From contig NZ_JAKCLJ010000004.1 in the NCBI RefSeq assembly GCF_021412565.1, positions 62,001 through 126,000 on the forward strand: a stretch of 64,000 nt of DNA, read 5' to 3'. The stretch's first letter is position 1. Each line of letters starts with the position of its first letter. Both the position numbers and the translations under genes were made by a program. Shown piece by piece: positions 48,026 through 58,325 of this stretch. Below the pieces are notes generated by a model, which saw nothing but the letters and a program-made list of their open reading frames with translations, had not been told where the DNA came from and ran no database searches. The stretch comes from Shewanella sp. AS1 (GTDB taxonomy: Bacteria > Pseudomonadota > Gammaproteobacteria > Enterobacterales > Shewanellaceae).

Positions 48026-48454
48026 ATGGCAAAAGAATTTAGTCGTACTCGTCGTATCGGTCAGCAACTACAGCAGGAGTTGGCCCAGGTTTTACAGCGT
48101 GATATCAAAGATCCCCGTGTCGGTATGGTGACAGTGAATGATGTCGACGTATCCCGTGATCTCAGTTACGCCAAGGTGTATGTCACCTTTTTTGATGAAG
48201 ATACTAAGGTGGTCGAAGGCAAATTAGCTGCACTGGAAAGCGCATCGGGTTATATCCGCTCTTTAGTGGCCGGCCGCATGAAACTGCGGGTGATGCCAGA
48301 GCTTCGTTTTATTTACGATGCTTCTCTGGTGGAAGGGATGCGTATGTCTAACCTGGTGAGCCAGGTGATCAGCAACGATAAGGCAAAAGCCCGTCAACAT
48401 GGCACAGATGAAACGCCCGCTGATGAGCAAGACATCGATCAGGATGAGAAGTAA
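48026..48454 (+). CDS. rbfA: Ribosome-binding factor A
   Basis: Small KH-like protein that binds the 30S precursor during 16S rRNA 5'-end maturation and is important for growth in the cold. The 142-residue product (E. coli 133) begins [21 protein letters not shown]. It carries [27 protein letters not shown] and [24 protein letters not shown]. The extra length is an acidic C-terminal tail. Its stop codon overlaps the truB start (TAATG), implying translational coupling. Confidence 0.97.
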   Translation: MAKEFSRTRRIGQQLQQELAQVLQRDIKDPRVGMVTVNDVDVSRDLSYAKVYVTFFDEDTKVVEGKLAALESASGYIRSLVAGRMKLRVMPELRFIYDASLVEGMRMSNLVSQVISNDKAKARQHGTDETPADEQDIDQDEK

Positions 48455-49395
48455 TGGCGCGTAAACCTAAGGGGCGCTTTGTCGATGGTATAGTGCTGCT
48501 CGATAAAGACACGGGCATGAGTTCCAATTTTGCGCTGCAGCGGGTGAAGCGTATCTATAACGCGGCAAAAGCGGGTCACACAGGGGCACTGGATCCCTTG
48601 GCGACCGGCATGTTGCCTATCTGTCTTGGGGAGGCGACCAAGTTTTCTCAGCATCTGCTTGATGCCGATAAGCGTTATCTGGTCACGGCCAAGTTAGGTG
48701 AGCGCACAGATACCAGCGACTCGGACGGTGAAGTGGTACAGACGCGGCCTCTGACCTTTACTCAAGAACAGCTTGAACAGTGTTTAGAGCATTTTAGAGG
48801 CGATACCTTACAAGTACCGTCCATGTATTCGGCGCTTAAATATCAGGGCCAGCCTCTGTATAAATATGCTCGTGAAGGGAAAGAGGTGCCTCGTGAGGCG
48901 CGTCCCATTACTGTGTATGAGCTTAATTTTATTAAGCTGGAAGGGGATGAGCTGACTTTAGATATTCACTGTTCTAAAGGCACCTATATTCGTACCATAA
49001 TCGACGATTTAGGTGAGATGTTAGGCTGTGGCGCCCATGTGATCATGCTGCGCCGCACCGCAGTAGCCCATTACCCTTATGAGAAGATGGTGACTTTAGA
49101 GCAGCTCGGAGCGCTCTTGGCTCAGGCACAAGAGAATGAGCGTTCGCCTAAAGAACTGCTCGACCCACTGTTACTGCCTATGGATACGGCCGTAGCCGAC
49201 TTTAAAGAGATCAACGTGTCTCAAGAGCTGGCTCATTATCTGATGAATGGTAATCCAGTGCAGGTGGCAAATCTGCCTGTGGATGAGTTGGTACGTATCA
49301 CCTTGGGTGAGTCACGTCAGTTTGTCGGTATCGGCGCCATGAATGACGATGGTTTATTAGCGCCAAAACGCTTGGTTGTGCTACATCAGGAGTAA
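48454..49395 (+). CDS. truB: tRNA pseudouridine-55 synthase
   Basis: Makes pseudouridine at position 55 in the T-loop of nearly all tRNAs. The 313-residue product (E. coli 314) has the catalytic aspartate in [15 protein letters not shown] near residue 48. Further motifs are [42 protein letters not shown] and the substrate-binding [17 protein letters not shown]-terminal PUA-like domain ends it. It overlaps rbfA by one base and is followed by rpsO after 100 bases with its own promoter. Confidence 0.98.
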   Translation: MARKPKGRFVDGIVLLDKDTGMSSNFALQRVKRIYNAAKAGHTGALDPLATGMLPICLGEATKFSQHLLDADKRYLVTAKLGERTDTSDSDGEVVQTRPLTFTQEQLEQCLEHFRGDTLQVPSMYSALKYQGQPLYKYAREGKEVPREARPITVYELNFIKLEGDELTLDIHCSKGTYIRTIIDDLGEMLGCGAHVIMLRRTAVAHYPYEKMVTLEQLGALLAQAQENERSPKELLDPLLLPMDTAVADFKEINVSQELAHYLMNGNPVQVANLPVDELVRITLGESRQFVGIGAMNDDGLLAPKRLVVLHQE

Positions 49396-49403
49396 ACTCT
49401 TAC

Positions 49404-49432
49404 TTGCAAGCAAGAGTGAAACTGGGTAATAT
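49404..49432 (+). promoter_or_regulatory. Candidate promoter of rpsO
   Basis: TTGCAA (49404-49409) and TAATAT (49427-49432) with a 17-base spacer, 64 bases before the rpsO start. Independent expression of rpsO from this gap is the known arrangement in E. coli. Confidence 0.55.
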
Positions 49433-49495
49433 AGCGCGCTCTCTTCGGCTGAGTTAGTGATCGGCTGAAGCATCTATTTTATTTTGGAGAAAAAA

Positions 49496-49765
49496 ATGTC
49501 ACTAAGTACAGAAGTAAAAGCACAAATCCTGGCTGATTTTGGCCGTGGTGAAAACGACACTGGTTCTACTGAAGTTCAGGTAGCACTGCTAACTGCACAG
49601 ATTAACCATCTGCAAGGTCACTTCAAAGAGCACATCCATGACCATCACTCACGTCGTGGTCTGCTACGTATGGTTAGCTCTCGTCGTAAGCTTTTAGCTT
49701 ATCTTCAACGCAAAGATGTTGCCCGTTACCAAGAGCTGATCAAAAAGCTAGGTCTACGTCGCTAA
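49496..49765 (+). CDS. rpsO: 30S ribosomal protein S15
   Basis: Primary 16S rRNA-binding protein of the 30S platform. From ATG 49496 (TTGGAGA ahead) the product has 89 residues and begins [20 protein letters not shown]. The rRNA-binding motifs [20 protein letters not shown] and [21 protein letters not shown] are complete. In E. coli S15 represses its own translation through a pseudoknot in the leader; that structure was not modelled here. pnp normally follows directly, but here an oppositely oriented gene lies between. Confidence 0.98.
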   Translation: MSLSTEVKAQILADFGRGENDTGSTEVQVALLTAQINHLQGHFKEHIHDHHSRRGLLRMVSSRRKLLAYLQRKDVARYQELIKKLGLRR

Positions 49766-49790
49766 TATTGCGCGAGCGAATGTTAAATAG

Positions 49791-49819
49791 AAAAGGAGGC
49801 GATATGCCTCCTTTTTTAT
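49791..49819 (+). terminator. Intrinsic terminator after rpsO
   Basis: Stem AAAAGGAGGC (49791-49800) with GCCTCCTTTT (49806-49815), loop GATAT, then TTATT. Confidence 0.9.
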
Positions 49820-49846
49820 TGCCATTCTTCTGCTTACATTCGCTTG

Positions 49847-51880
49847 TTAAATTCGCTTAATAGTGGCGTTATTCGGCTTGATATAGAGGTTTTCAAACTC
49901 TTGTGAAGTTAGGGGTTTGCTGTAATAGAATCCCTGGCCAACCTGACACTTCTTCTCTTTTAACCAATTGAGCTGTTGTTCATTTTCTATTCCCTCTGCC
50001 ACGATATTCAGATCCAGCTGTTTACCTAACAGCAGGATAGTCGATGCGATGGCGCTGTCATGGGGCAGATCTGTTACGAAGCAGCGATCGATTTTAAGTG
50101 TAGTAATAGGAAGGTGTTGTAAATAGGAGAGTGATGAATAGCCTGTGCCGAAATCATCGACCGCGATACCAAATCCCGCGCTTCTGAGCTGCTCAAGTTT
50201 ACTTATTGCCAGCTCGATGTCGTTCATCAGTGAGGTTTCAGTGATCTCTATTTCCAACAGGTGAGGGGCTATTTGATAACGTAAAGCGAGCTGCTTAATA
50301 TCGGGCACCATACTGTTATCACTGAATTGCTGCGAAGCGACATTGACGGCGATTGGTAGATTGAAATTATATTGAGTTTGCCAACCTTTTAATGTCTTAC
50401 AGGCTGCTTCGATCACCCAACGACCTAAGGCGATAATAATACCTGTTTCTTCAGCCACAGAAATGAATGACATAGGGCTGATTAGGCGCCCCTCTTTCTC
50501 CCAGCGAATTAGCGCTTCACAGGAGACAAGCTCTCCAGTTTCGATATTAAACTTGGGCTGAAAATGCAGCTGAAACTCATTGTTTTTTAGCGCGTCATGC
50601 AGTGATGCCTCGGTACGCAGGCGCACGGCGGCCCTCTCTGTCATCTGCTGTTTGAAAAATGCCCACTTATTTGAGCCAGAGGCTTTAGCGCTGTACATGG
50701 CGATATCGGCATGACGGATAAGGTCTTCGGCGCTTTGTCCATCGTCGGGATAGATGGAGATGCCGATTGAGGCCGCCGGATGAATACTGTGTTCGTTCAG
50801 TTGCAGCGACATATTGAGCTGCAGTAAAAGTTTATCGACAAAAGTGGTGATCATGAGCGGCGAGTGTATCTCATCGGCTAAAATCACAAATTCATCACCC
50901 CCTAAACGGGCCACAGTACCGTTATCCCCGACGACTCGCTCGAGGATACGTGCAATACGCTGAAGATAGCGATCTCCCGTAGTATGCCCTAGGGTGTCAT
51001 TGATATTTTTAAAACGGTCGAGATCGATAAATAGCAAGTAAAACGAGTTGTGGTGGGCTTTGGCCTTTTGGATTGAAACGGCAATGGTTTCCAGTAACAG
51101 GGTACGGTTGGGTAGGCCGGTCAGTGGATCGCGGGTGGCCATGCGTCGTAGCTTGTCTTGAGTCTGACTAAATTGAATTAATATCTGATTGAATTTTGAT
51201 GTCACCAAGCCAAGTTCGTCGTCCTGATGGGATCGGCTCTCGGGGAGAAGGTGTTCATCGGGTGATTCTGGGTCAATTTTATCGATAGCTTCACTGATCT
51301 GGGCTATGGGCTTAGTTAAAAATCGGTGGAATAAAATCGACAAGACTAAGGTGATCAGTAGCGCCCTGGCTAACGTTGCAATGAAGCTTAGTCTTAGCTG
51401 GGAAAAAAGCGCATTGGTCAGCGCCTGGAGATTGTAAGTGATACTCAGCGTACCTATCACCTGAGTCTGATTGTTATTGTTAAAGGAGGACGGTCTGTAT
51501 AGGGTGCGGCTGATTTGCTGTAGATCGCCAAAGAGTTTTTGGCTGATGTTCTTGATTAAGGGGTCGTTGTTCCCCGGGTGAACTATGGAAACAAAGGTGC
51601 TGCCGTCATCGAGCTTAATGATGGCTGAGGCAACATATTCCATTTTTAATAAGCCGGTTAAGGTTTGATTGGCTAAACTGTCATCTAATGCCCAGACGGC
51701 GTTGGCGGCAGGATGCTCGATAGAGTCGAGCAGCTCTTGTTGTGAGAGCGTGAGTTGATTACGTGCCGAGGTACCGACTAATGCAATTTCGACGATAAAA
51801 ATGGCGATAGCAAAAAAGAGCGCCGATATGACGACAAGTGTCGTTTGTTTCCAGGTTAGGGATTTGAATTTGACACTCAT
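49847..51880 (-). CDS. Membrane GGDEF-EAL protein (cyclic di-GMP turnover)
   Basis: Likely bifunctional or phosphodiesterase enzyme of cyclic di-GMP signalling, which governs biofilm formation and motility. The 677-residue product has a membrane segment at about residues 12-34, a periplasmic sensor of about 125 residues, and a second membrane segment at about 166-184. A HAMP-like linker, a GGDEF domain (GGDEF at 327-331) and an EAL domain (SCEALIRW, E455) follow. The EAL catalytic set looks complete: NVASQQF, EIEITET, DDFGTGYSS, LKIDR, AEGIE and GQGF. No inhibitory RxxD site precedes GGDEF. It is inverted between rpsO and pnp. Confidence 0.95.
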   Translation of the reverse strand: MSVKFKSLTWKQTTLVVISALFFAIAIFIVEIALVGTSARNQLTLSQQELLDSIEHPAANAVWALDDSLANQTLTGLLKMEYVASAIIKLDDGSTFVSIVHPGNNDPLIKNISQKLFGDLQQISRTLYRPSSFNNNNQTQVIGTLSITYNLQALTNALFSQLRLSFIATLARALLITLVLSILFHRFLTKPIAQISEAIDKIDPESPDEHLLPESRSHQDDELGLVTSKFNQILIQFSQTQDKLRRMATRDPLTGLPNRTLLLETIAVSIQKAKAHHNSFYLLFIDLDRFKNINDTLGHTTGDRYLQRIARILERVVGDNGTVARLGGDEFVILADEIHSPLMITTFVDKLLLQLNMSLQLNEHSIHPAASIGISIYPDDGQSAEDLIRHADIAMYSAKASGSNKWAFFKQQMTERAAVRLRTEASLHDALKNNEFQLHFQPKFNIETGELVSCEALIRWEKEGRLISPMSFISVAEETGIIIALGRWVIEAACKTLKGWQTQYNFNLPIAVNVASQQFSDNSMVPDIKQLALRYQIAPHLLEIEITETSLMNDIELAISKLEQLRSAGFGIAVDDFGTGYSSLSYLQHLPITTLKIDRCFVTDLPHDSAIASTILLLGKQLDLNIVAEGIENEQQLNWLKEKKCQVGQGFYYSKPLTSQEFENLYIKPNNATIKRI

Positions 51881-52074
51881 TTTCCGTTCTCTTCCATGGT
51901 GATTTTCACTTTTTAATCATAGGAAAAAAGCTAAAAAGGAAAGGTGTTTTTTATAGCCAACCACTGTAAACACAAAATTAACATTTGTCACTGAAATGCG
52001 GCCTTTATCTATTGATGTGAGTTGCAGTATACTTAGCCGCGAAAATAAGGTTATTAAATTAAGGAATGGTTCAA

Positions 52075-54177
52075 GTGAATCCAATCGTAAAGAGTTTTGA
52101 ATATGGTCAACACACAGTCACACTAGAAACAGGTGTGATTGCACGTCAAGCAGATGCCGCCGTTCTGGCTAGCATGGGTGACACAACGGTATTGGTTACT
52201 GTTGTCGGTAAGAAAACTGAAGAGCCGGGTCGTGATTTTTTCCCGTTAACGGTTAACTATCAAGAGAAAACCTATGCTGCGGGTAAGATCCCAGGTGGAT
52301 TCTTTAAGCGCGAAGGTCGTCCCTCAGAAGGTGAAACACTTACTGCCCGCTTGATCGATCGTCCTATTCGTCCTTTATTCCCTAATGGCTTTAAGAACGA
52401 AGTTCAAGTGATCATCACAGTGGTTTCTGTCGATCCAGAGATCAGCCCAGAAGTGATCTCCATGATTGGTACTTCGGCTGCACTATCTATTTCAGGTATT
52501 CCATTTAATGGTCCACTGGGCTCGGCTCAAGTGGGTTATGTTGATGGTGAATATATCCTTAACCCAACGGTTTCTCAGTTGAAAGAGAGTGAACTTGAGT
52601 TATCTGTTGCTGGTACTGAAAATGCGGTACTTATGGTTGAGTCTGAAGCAAAAGCATTGCCAGAAGAAGTGATGCTTGGTGCGGTTGTATATGGCCATGA
52701 ACAGCAGCAAGTGGTTATTCAGGCGATTAAAGAACTGCAAGCTGAAGTTAACAAGCCCGTATGGGATTGGACTGCACCAGTAGCCAACGAAGAGCTTGTC
52801 GCTAAGATCAAAGATTTGGCCGAAGCTGGTCTAACAGAAGCCTATCAAATTCAAGTTAAGCAAGAGCGTTACGCTCAAGTAGACGTAGTTAAAACAGCGG
52901 CTAAAGAAGCACTAGTGGCTGAAAATCCAGATGCTGATCTACGCGAAATTGATGGACTACTTGGTAGTCTGGAGAAGAAAGTGGTGCGTAGCCGCATCAT
53001 AGCCGGCAACCCACGTATCGATGGTCGTGAACCAGATATGGTTCGTGCCCTGAACGTGATGGCGGGTGTGCTGCCACGTACTCACGGCAGTGCCTTGTTC
53101 ACCCGTGGTGAAACTCAGGCATTAGTGACCTGTACCTTAGGTACAGAGCGTGATGCACAGAAGATAGATAGCATCATGGGCGAGCAAACCAGCCGCTTCA
53201 TGCTGCATTACAACTTCCCACCTTACTCAGTGGGTGAAACAGGTATGGTTGGCTCACCTAAGCGTCGTGAAATCGGTCACGGTAAGCTGGCATGGCGTGG
53301 TATTAACGCTGTTATGCCAACGGCTGAAGAGTTCCCATACAGTGTTCGTGTGGTTTCTGAGATCACCGAATCTAACGGTTCAAGCTCTATGGCTTCTGTT
53401 TGTGGTACTTCACTTGCGTTGATGGATGCGGGTGTGCCTATCAAGACATCGGTAGCCGGTATTGCTATGGGTCTTGTGAAAGAAGGCGATGATTTCGTTG
53501 TACTTTCTGACATCCTCGGCGATGAAGATCACTTAGGTGATATGGACTTTAAAGTGGCCGGTACCCGTGATGGTGTGACTGCACTGCAGATGGATATCAA
53601 GATCGAAGGTATTACCCAAGAGATCATGCAGATCGCACTGCAGCAAGCCTATGGCGCTCGTGTTCACATTCTTAACGTGATGGATCAGGCTATTTCTGGT
53701 CACCGCGAAGAGATCTCAGATCACGCTCCACGCATTACCACTATCAAGATCAACCCAGAGAAGATCCGTGATGTGATTGGTAAAGGCGGCGCGACTATCC
53801 GTGCGCTGACCGAAGAAACCGGTACTACCATCGAACTTGAAGATGATGGCACAGTGAAGATCGCCTCTGCAAACGGTGACGCGACCAAAGAAGCTATCCG
53901 TCGTATTCAAGAGATCACCGCTGAAGTTGAAGTCGGTATGGTTTACAACGGCAAAGTGGTTCGTATCGTCGATTTTGGTGCCTTCGTTACTATCCTGCCT
54001 GGCAAAGATGGCCTGGTACACATTTCGCAAATCGCAGAAGAGCGTGTGGCGAATGTGTCTGACTACTTAGAAGTCGGTCAGGAAGTTAAAGTGAAGGTGA
54101 TGGAAGTGGATCGCCAAGGACGTGTTCGTCTTTCGATGAAAGAAGCACAGCCAAAAGAGGAAGCGGCAGGCGAATAA
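52075..54177 (+). CDS. pnp: Polyribonucleotide nucleotidyltransferase (PNPase)
   Basis: 3'-5' phosphorolytic exoribonuclease and degradosome component. The start is taken as GTG 52075 ([13 protein letters not shown]), because AAGGA at 52061-52065 lies nine bases before it; the in-frame ATG at 52066 touches that signal. The product has 700 residues (E. coli 711). Two RNase PH domains are present ([53 protein letters not shown]). A KH domain ([15 protein letters not shown]) and a C-terminal S1 domain ([21 protein letters not shown]) follow. A strong terminator follows. RNase III, which controls pnp mRNA in E. coli, is also encoded in this window. Confidence 0.98.
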   Translation: MNPIVKSFEYGQHTVTLETGVIARQADAAVLASMGDTTVLVTVVGKKTEEPGRDFFPLTVNYQEKTYAAGKIPGGFFKREGRPSEGETLTARLIDRPIRPLFPNGFKNEVQVIITVVSVDPEISPEVISMIGTSAALSISGIPFNGPLGSAQVGYVDGEYILNPTVSQLKESELELSVAGTENAVLMVESEAKALPEEVMLGAVVYGHEQQQVVIQAIKELQAEVNKPVWDWTAPVANEELVAKIKDLAEAGLTEAYQIQVKQERYAQVDVVKTAAKEALVAENPDADLREIDGLLGSLEKKVVRSRIIAGNPRIDGREPDMVRALNVMAGVLPRTHGSALFTRGETQALVTCTLGTERDAQKIDSIMGEQTSRFMLHYNFPPYSVGETGMVGSPKRREIGHGKLAWRGINAVMPTAEEFPYSVRVVSEITESNGSSSMASVCGTSLALMDAGVPIKTSVAGIAMGLVKEGDDFVVLSDILGDEDHLGDMDFKVAGTRDGVTALQMDIKIEGITQEIMQIALQQAYGARVHILNVMDQAISGHREEISDHAPRITTIKINPEKIRDVIGKGGATIRALTEETGTTIELEDDGTVKIASANGDATKEAIRRIQEITAEVEVGMVYNGKVVRIVDFGAFVTILPGKDGLVHISQIAEERVANVSDYLEVGQEVKVKVMEVDRQGRVRLSMKEAQPKEEAAGE

Positions 54178-54192
54178 TCGTCTAAGCATCTG

Positions 54193-54224
54193 AAAAAAGG
54201 AGACCATTGAGTCTCCTTTTTTTA
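54193..54224 (+). terminator. Intrinsic terminator after pnp
   Basis: A 12-bp stem AAAAAAGGAGAC (54193-54204) with GTCTCCTTTTTT and a 6-base loop. Confidence 0.92.
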
Positions 54225-54306
54225 TTGGTTTTTTCAATTGCAGATAGCCGTTACCCTTTGGGGTTGCTATGATTGATTGAATTGTGGAAGTAAAAAGGTT
54301 AAATGG

Positions 54307-55218
54307 ATGACTTATAGATTGCGCTCAACCGCCTTGATCCTACTAGCGGGGTTGAGTTTACTGCTTACGGGATGTGTTTCGACTCAGACGGATATGAGTG
54401 CCCAGCAAGATCGCTTGATTGTGGCGCCTGTGCTACCGGATTATAAGTTGGAGATCACCTTAGCAAGGCTTAATGATATTTTAAATTCCGCCGAACTGAC
54501 CCCAGAGCAGCGGGCGCGTTTCTATTATGATCGCGGCGTTATCTACGATAGTGTTGGCCTGCGTATCCTCAGCCGAATCGATTTCCACCAATCATTAAAA
54601 ATCCAGCCGGATCTGGCAGATGCCTACAACTTCATTGGGATCTATTTCACCCAGGAAGGGGAGTTTGAAAGCGCCTATGAAGCTTTCGACGCCGTGCTTG
54701 AGTTATCACCAGATTATGATTACGCCTACCTTAACCGCGGTATCGCCCTCTATTACGGTGAACGTAACGATCTCGCCATTGCCGATATGGAACGTTTCTA
54801 TCAAGGGGATGAAAATGATGGTTATCGCGCCCTTTGGCTCTATATTACTGAGTCTCAAAGAGATAAGGTACAGGCGAAAACCCACCTGCAGTCTCACAGA
54901 AGCCGTTTATCCGACAGCGATTGGGCGACAACTATCGTTGATTATTACCTAGGTAGAATTGATAAAAATGCGGTTTTTAGCGCAGCACAGCAAGGTTTGC
55001 AGCGTCCTAATGAATACGCAGAGCGCCTATGTGAAGCCTATTTTTATCTGGCCAAGATAGCTCAAGACAGTGGCGAATACAGCGATGCGGCTAACTATTA
55101 CAAGCTGGCCTTAGCTACCAATATCTATGATTTTGTCGAGCACAGGTATGCCCGTGTCGAATTGGCACGGATGGAGCAGTTGTTGGCTCCTGAGGTTGAC
55201 GCAATTGAGGCAAACTAG
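54307..55218 (+). CDS. nlpI: Outer-membrane lipoprotein NlpI (TPR protein)
   Basis: Lipoprotein with tetratricopeptide repeats that, in E. coli, acts as an adaptor for the protease Prc and regulates peptidoglycan endopeptidases. The start is ATG 54307 with AAGG eight bases ahead; an in-frame TTG upstream was rejected. The 303-residue product has a signal peptide ending in the lipobox LLTGC, with Cys23 as the lipidated residue. TPR motifs are evident at about residues 75-175 (RARFYYDRGVIYDSVGL; ADAYNFIGIYFTQEGEFESA; DYAYLNRGIALYYGERNDLA). It lies downstream of pnp as in E. coli. Confidence 0.95.
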   Translation: MTYRLRSTALILLAGLSLLLTGCVSTQTDMSAQQDRLIVAPVLPDYKLEITLARLNDILNSAELTPEQRARFYYDRGVIYDSVGLRILSRIDFHQSLKIQPDLADAYNFIGIYFTQEGEFESAYEAFDAVLELSPDYDYAYLNRGIALYYGERNDLAIADMERFYQGDENDGYRALWLYITESQRDKVQAKTHLQSHRSRLSDSDWATTIVDYYLGRIDKNAVFSAAQQGLQRPNEYAERLCEAYFYLAKIAQDSGEYSDAANYYKLALATNIYDFVEHRYARVELARMEQLLAPEVDAIEAN

Positions 55219-55276
55219 TTCAGCACTTAAGCTAGTTCAACACCCAAGCCCAAGCTAAAACCTAAGCCATGCCTTG

Positions 55277-55306
55277 AGCCTCCGTTATGGAGGCTTTTTG
55301 TTTTTT
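55277..55306 (+). terminator. Intrinsic terminator after nlpI
   Basis: Stem AGCCTCC (55277-55283) with GGAGGCT (55289-55295), then TTTTTGTTTTTT. The spacer just before it has short duplications of AGTTCA...AAGCT type. Confidence 0.85.
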
Positions 55307-55489
55307 CACTCATTAATACCAGGATTATCCTGATCTGCTTTAGCGAGGCTTTAAGAATGTACGCTCACCTGAGATTGATCGGGATTTTAAATCGGCATAT
55401 CTGTTATACTCCGCGCCAACTATTTTTATATTTACTTATTTTCTTTAGGCTTGAGCGTAAAAGCCTGTGTAGATTGAGCAAGGTTAGAG

Positions 55490-57076
55490 TTGTCATTAAT
55501 GAATAATCTTAATGAAATCAATAAGCGAAGAACGTTCGCTATTATCTCGCACCCCGATGCGGGTAAAACCACTATCACCGAAAAGGTCTTGTTATTCGGC
55601 AACGCGTTACAAAAAGCCGGTACGGTAAAAGGCAAAAAGTCGGGTCAGCATGCAAAATCTGACTGGATGGAGATGGAAAAAGATCGTGGTATCTCTATCA
55701 CCACCTCTGTGATGCAGTTTCCCTATCGTGATGCGCTGGTTAACCTGCTCGATACACCGGGTCACGAAGACTTCTCCGAAGATACTTACCGAACATTAAC
55801 TGCAGTCGACTCCTGCCTGATGGTGATCGACTCGGCCAAGGGTGTTGAGCAACGTACCATCAAGCTGATGGAGGTTACCCGTCTGCGTGATACGCCGATT
55901 GTGACCTTTATGAACAAGCTTGACCGTGATATTCGCGACCCTATCGAGCTGATGGATGAGGTGGAGCAGGTGCTCAATATCGCCTGTGCGCCCATTACCT
56001 GGCCGATTGGTGCGGGCAAGGAGTTTAAAGGGGTTTACCATCTGCTGCGTGATGAAGTGGTTTTGTATCAAAGCGGTATGGGACACACGATCCAAGACTC
56101 TCGTGTCATCAAAGGTTTGGATAATCCTGAGCTGGATCAAGCCATTGGCAGTTATGCTCAAGACCTGCGCGATGAGATGGAGTTGGTACTAGGGGCTTCC
56201 CATGAGTTCGATCTCGATGCCTTTCTTAAAGGCGAGCTGACGCCGGTATTTTTCGGTACAGCTCTGGGTAACTTCGGTGTTGACCATATTCTCGATGGCA
56301 TAGCCGAGTGGGCGCCTAAGCCACAATCTCGTGAGTCAGATTTGCGTAATGTTGAGCCGGAAGAGCCTAAGTTCAGCGGCTTCGTGTTCAAGATCCAGGC
56401 TAACATGGATCCTAAGCACAGGGACCGCGTCGCCTTTATGCGTATCTGCTCTGGTCGTTATGAGCAGGGGATGAAGATGCACCATGTGCGTATAGGTAAA
56501 GATGTGAACGTCAGCGATGCTTTGACCTTTATGGCCGGCGATCGCGAGCGCGCCGAAGTCGCCTATCCAGGAGATATCATTGGTCTGCATAACCACGGCA
56601 CTATTCGTATCGGAGATACCTTTACCCAAGGTGAAAAATTACGCTTTACCGGTGTGCCTAATTTCGCACCTGAGATGTTCCGCCGTATTCGCTTAAAAGA
56701 TCCTTTAAAGCAGAAACAGCTGCTAAAAGGTCTGGTACAGCTCTCTGAGGAGGGGGCTGTGCAGGTGTTCAGGCCTCTGGACTCGAACGATTTGATCGTG
56801 GGCGCCGTTGGTGTGCTGCAGTTTGAAGTGGTAGTACAGCGCCTTAAGAGCGAATATAAGGTGGAAGCCATCTATGAAGCCATTAGTGTGGCAACGGCGC
56901 GTTGGGTTTATTGCAGCGATCATAAGAAGCTGGAGGAGTTCAAGCGTAAGTGCAGCAACAACCTGGCCCTCGATGGTGGCGACAACCTCACTTATATCGC
57001 GCCTTCTATGGTGAACTTGAATCTGTCGATGGAGCGTTATCCAGACATAGAGTTTGCCAAGACTCGTGAGAATTGA
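55490..57076 (+). CDS. prfC: Peptide chain release factor 3
   Basis: GTPase that removes RF1 and RF2 from the ribosome after termination. The start is TTG 55490, with AAGG six bases ahead; the N-terminus then aligns residue for residue with E. coli RF3 before [20 protein letters not shown] 55499 would shorten it by three residues. The 528-residue product has G1 HPDAGKTT, G3 DTPGHEDF, G4 NKLDRD and the RF3-specific C-terminal domain ([21 protein letters not shown]). A terminator-like hairpin follows. Confidence 0.98.
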   Translation: MSLMNNLNEINKRRTFAIISHPDAGKTTITEKVLLFGNALQKAGTVKGKKSGQHAKSDWMEMEKDRGISITTSVMQFPYRDALVNLLDTPGHEDFSEDTYRTLTAVDSCLMVIDSAKGVEQRTIKLMEVTRLRDTPIVTFMNKLDRDIRDPIELMDEVEQVLNIACAPITWPIGAGKEFKGVYHLLRDEVVLYQSGMGHTIQDSRVIKGLDNPELDQAIGSYAQDLRDEMELVLGASHEFDLDAFLKGELTPVFFGTALGNFGVDHILDGIAEWAPKPQSRESDLRNVEPEEPKFSGFVFKIQANMDPKHRDRVAFMRICSGRYEQGMKMHHVRIGKDVNVSDALTFMAGDRERAEVAYPGDIIGLHNHGTIRIGDTFTQGEKLRFTGVPNFAPEMFRRIRLKDPLKQKQLLKGLVQLSEEGAVQVFRPLDSNDLIVGAVGVLQFEVVVQRLKSEYKVEAIYEAISVATARWVYCSDHKKLEEFKRKCSNNLALDGGDNLTYIAPSMVNLNLSMERYPDIEFAKTREN

Positions 57077-57112
57077 TCCTCTATTGAGTTAGGGGATAAC
57101 ACTCGATAAAAG

Positions 57113-57139
57113 AAAAGCGGAGCAATCTGCTTTTTTTAT
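57113..57139 (+). terminator. Intrinsic terminator after prfC
   Basis: AAAAGCGGA (57113-57121) pairs with TCTGCTTTT (57126-57134) with one G-U, loop GCAA, then TTT. Confidence 0.75.
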
Positions 57140-57269
57140 GCCCAAATTTCAGAACGATTGCACCAGAATTAACCCAATAAGTTATGCTAAGACTATGATG
57201 CTAAATGAAAGATATATTTGCTAGAAAGCGAGCAGATAGGGAAACAAACCGATTCGAAATAAGTTCATA

Positions 57270-57330
57270 GTAAAAGTACTGCTAGCAAAATAACTGATAA
57301 TAAAAGAACTGGTAATAAAAGAAGAGTTAG
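57270..57330. repeat. Degenerate tandem repeat before the TatD gene
   Basis: Units of the type TAAAAGAACTGGTAA recur three to four times with changes between 57270 and 57330, ending against the gene start. Confidence 0.5.
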
Positions 57331-57341
57331 GATGCGAAACT

Positions 57342-58148
57342 ATGTCAGCGACTCTGCCCGATAAGCTTAGGTTTATCGACAGTCACATCCATTTGGATTT
57401 CGATGCCTTTGATGGAATGCGCCAACCTTTGGTGGCGGCATTGCGCCAGGCCGGACTCACTCATTTAGTGATCCCTGGGGTGTCAATGGCCCATTGGCCT
57501 AAGCAGAAGCAGGTTGCCAGTGAATATGACTGCCATTACGCCTTGGGTATTCATCCCTGGTATTGCAAGGATGACTGGCAGCAAGAGGTAAATAAACTTT
57601 GCAACTTGATTGCCCAGCAGCATCAAGATGCAAAGTTAGTGGCTTTGGGGGAATGCGGTTTAGATGGCTTGTATAAAGAGACTTGGGAATGGCAGCTTGG
57701 CTGTTTTGAGGCGCAATTACAACTTGCCCAGCAGTACCAACTGCCGCTGATCATCCACAGCGTGAAAGCCCATAATGAGGTGCTGGCTCTGCTCAGACGT
57801 ATTAAACCGCAACGAGGCGGTGTGGTTCATGGATTTTACGGCAGTGTGGAATTGGCAAAACAGTATCTGGATCTTGGGCTGAAACTTGGGATTGGGCATC
57901 TGCTGCTTAACGAACAGGCTAAAAAGTTACAAATGTTAATTGCGCAGTTACCATTAACTTCTTTCGTTATCGAAACCGATCTTTCCCTCACACAAAAGCT
58001 AAATCAACTACAATTGAATCGATTTGCCGATGATTCAGAGTTGATTTTGCCTTTACTCATTAAAAAAATCGCCGAATTGCAAAAAAAATCTAGTGTTCTA
58101 ATATCAGAACAGATGTTTGCCAATACTCAGCAACTATTTGACCTCTAG
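57342..58148 (+). CDS. TatD family metal-dependent hydrolase (YjjV-like)
   Basis: Probable metal-dependent deoxyribonuclease of the TatD/YjjV/YcfH family, cytosolic. The 268-residue product has the N-terminal metal motif FIDSHIHLDFDAFD and HYALGIHPWYC. GECGLDGLYKETWEWQLGCF, LPLIIHSVKAHNEVL and GGVVHGFYGS follow. The usual C-terminal ETDAP box is altered to VIETDLSLTQ, so it is a divergent member. A relationship to E. coli YjjV is suggested by prfC lying upstream, since prfC and yjjV are also neighbours in E. coli. Confidence 0.92.
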   Translation: MSATLPDKLRFIDSHIHLDFDAFDGMRQPLVAALRQAGLTHLVIPGVSMAHWPKQKQVASEYDCHYALGIHPWYCKDDWQQEVNKLCNLIAQQHQDAKLVALGECGLDGLYKETWEWQLGCFEAQLQLAQQYQLPLIIHSVKAHNEVLALLRRIKPQRGGVVHGFYGSVELAKQYLDLGLKLGIGHLLLNEQAKKLQMLIAQLPLTSFVIETDLSLTQKLNQLQLNRFADDSELILPLLIKKIAELQKKSSVLISEQMFANTQQLFDL

Positions 58149-58242
58149 TTTGTTTTTTTTAAAACAGATGTAAATCGCATCGAGTTTTTGAGCTAAGGTA
58201 TTGAAATAAAAGTTCAAAAACTTGATCGAAACAACGATTTTA

Positions 58243-58262
58243 ACTCGAGTGTCGAGTATAAT
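58243..58262. promoter_or_regulatory. Palindrome overlapping a -10 box before nupC
   Basis: ACTCGA-GTG-TCGAGT (58243-58257) is a perfect inverted repeat whose last base begins TATAAT (58257-58262), a likely -10 element 64 bases before nupC. A repressor bound here would block the promoter. The regulator is unknown. Confidence 0.45.
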
Positions 58263-58325
58263 TGTCTGCGAAAAAGGTTGGTTAACAACAAAATTAAAAA
58301 GTATTAACATATAGGGTGATGGTTA

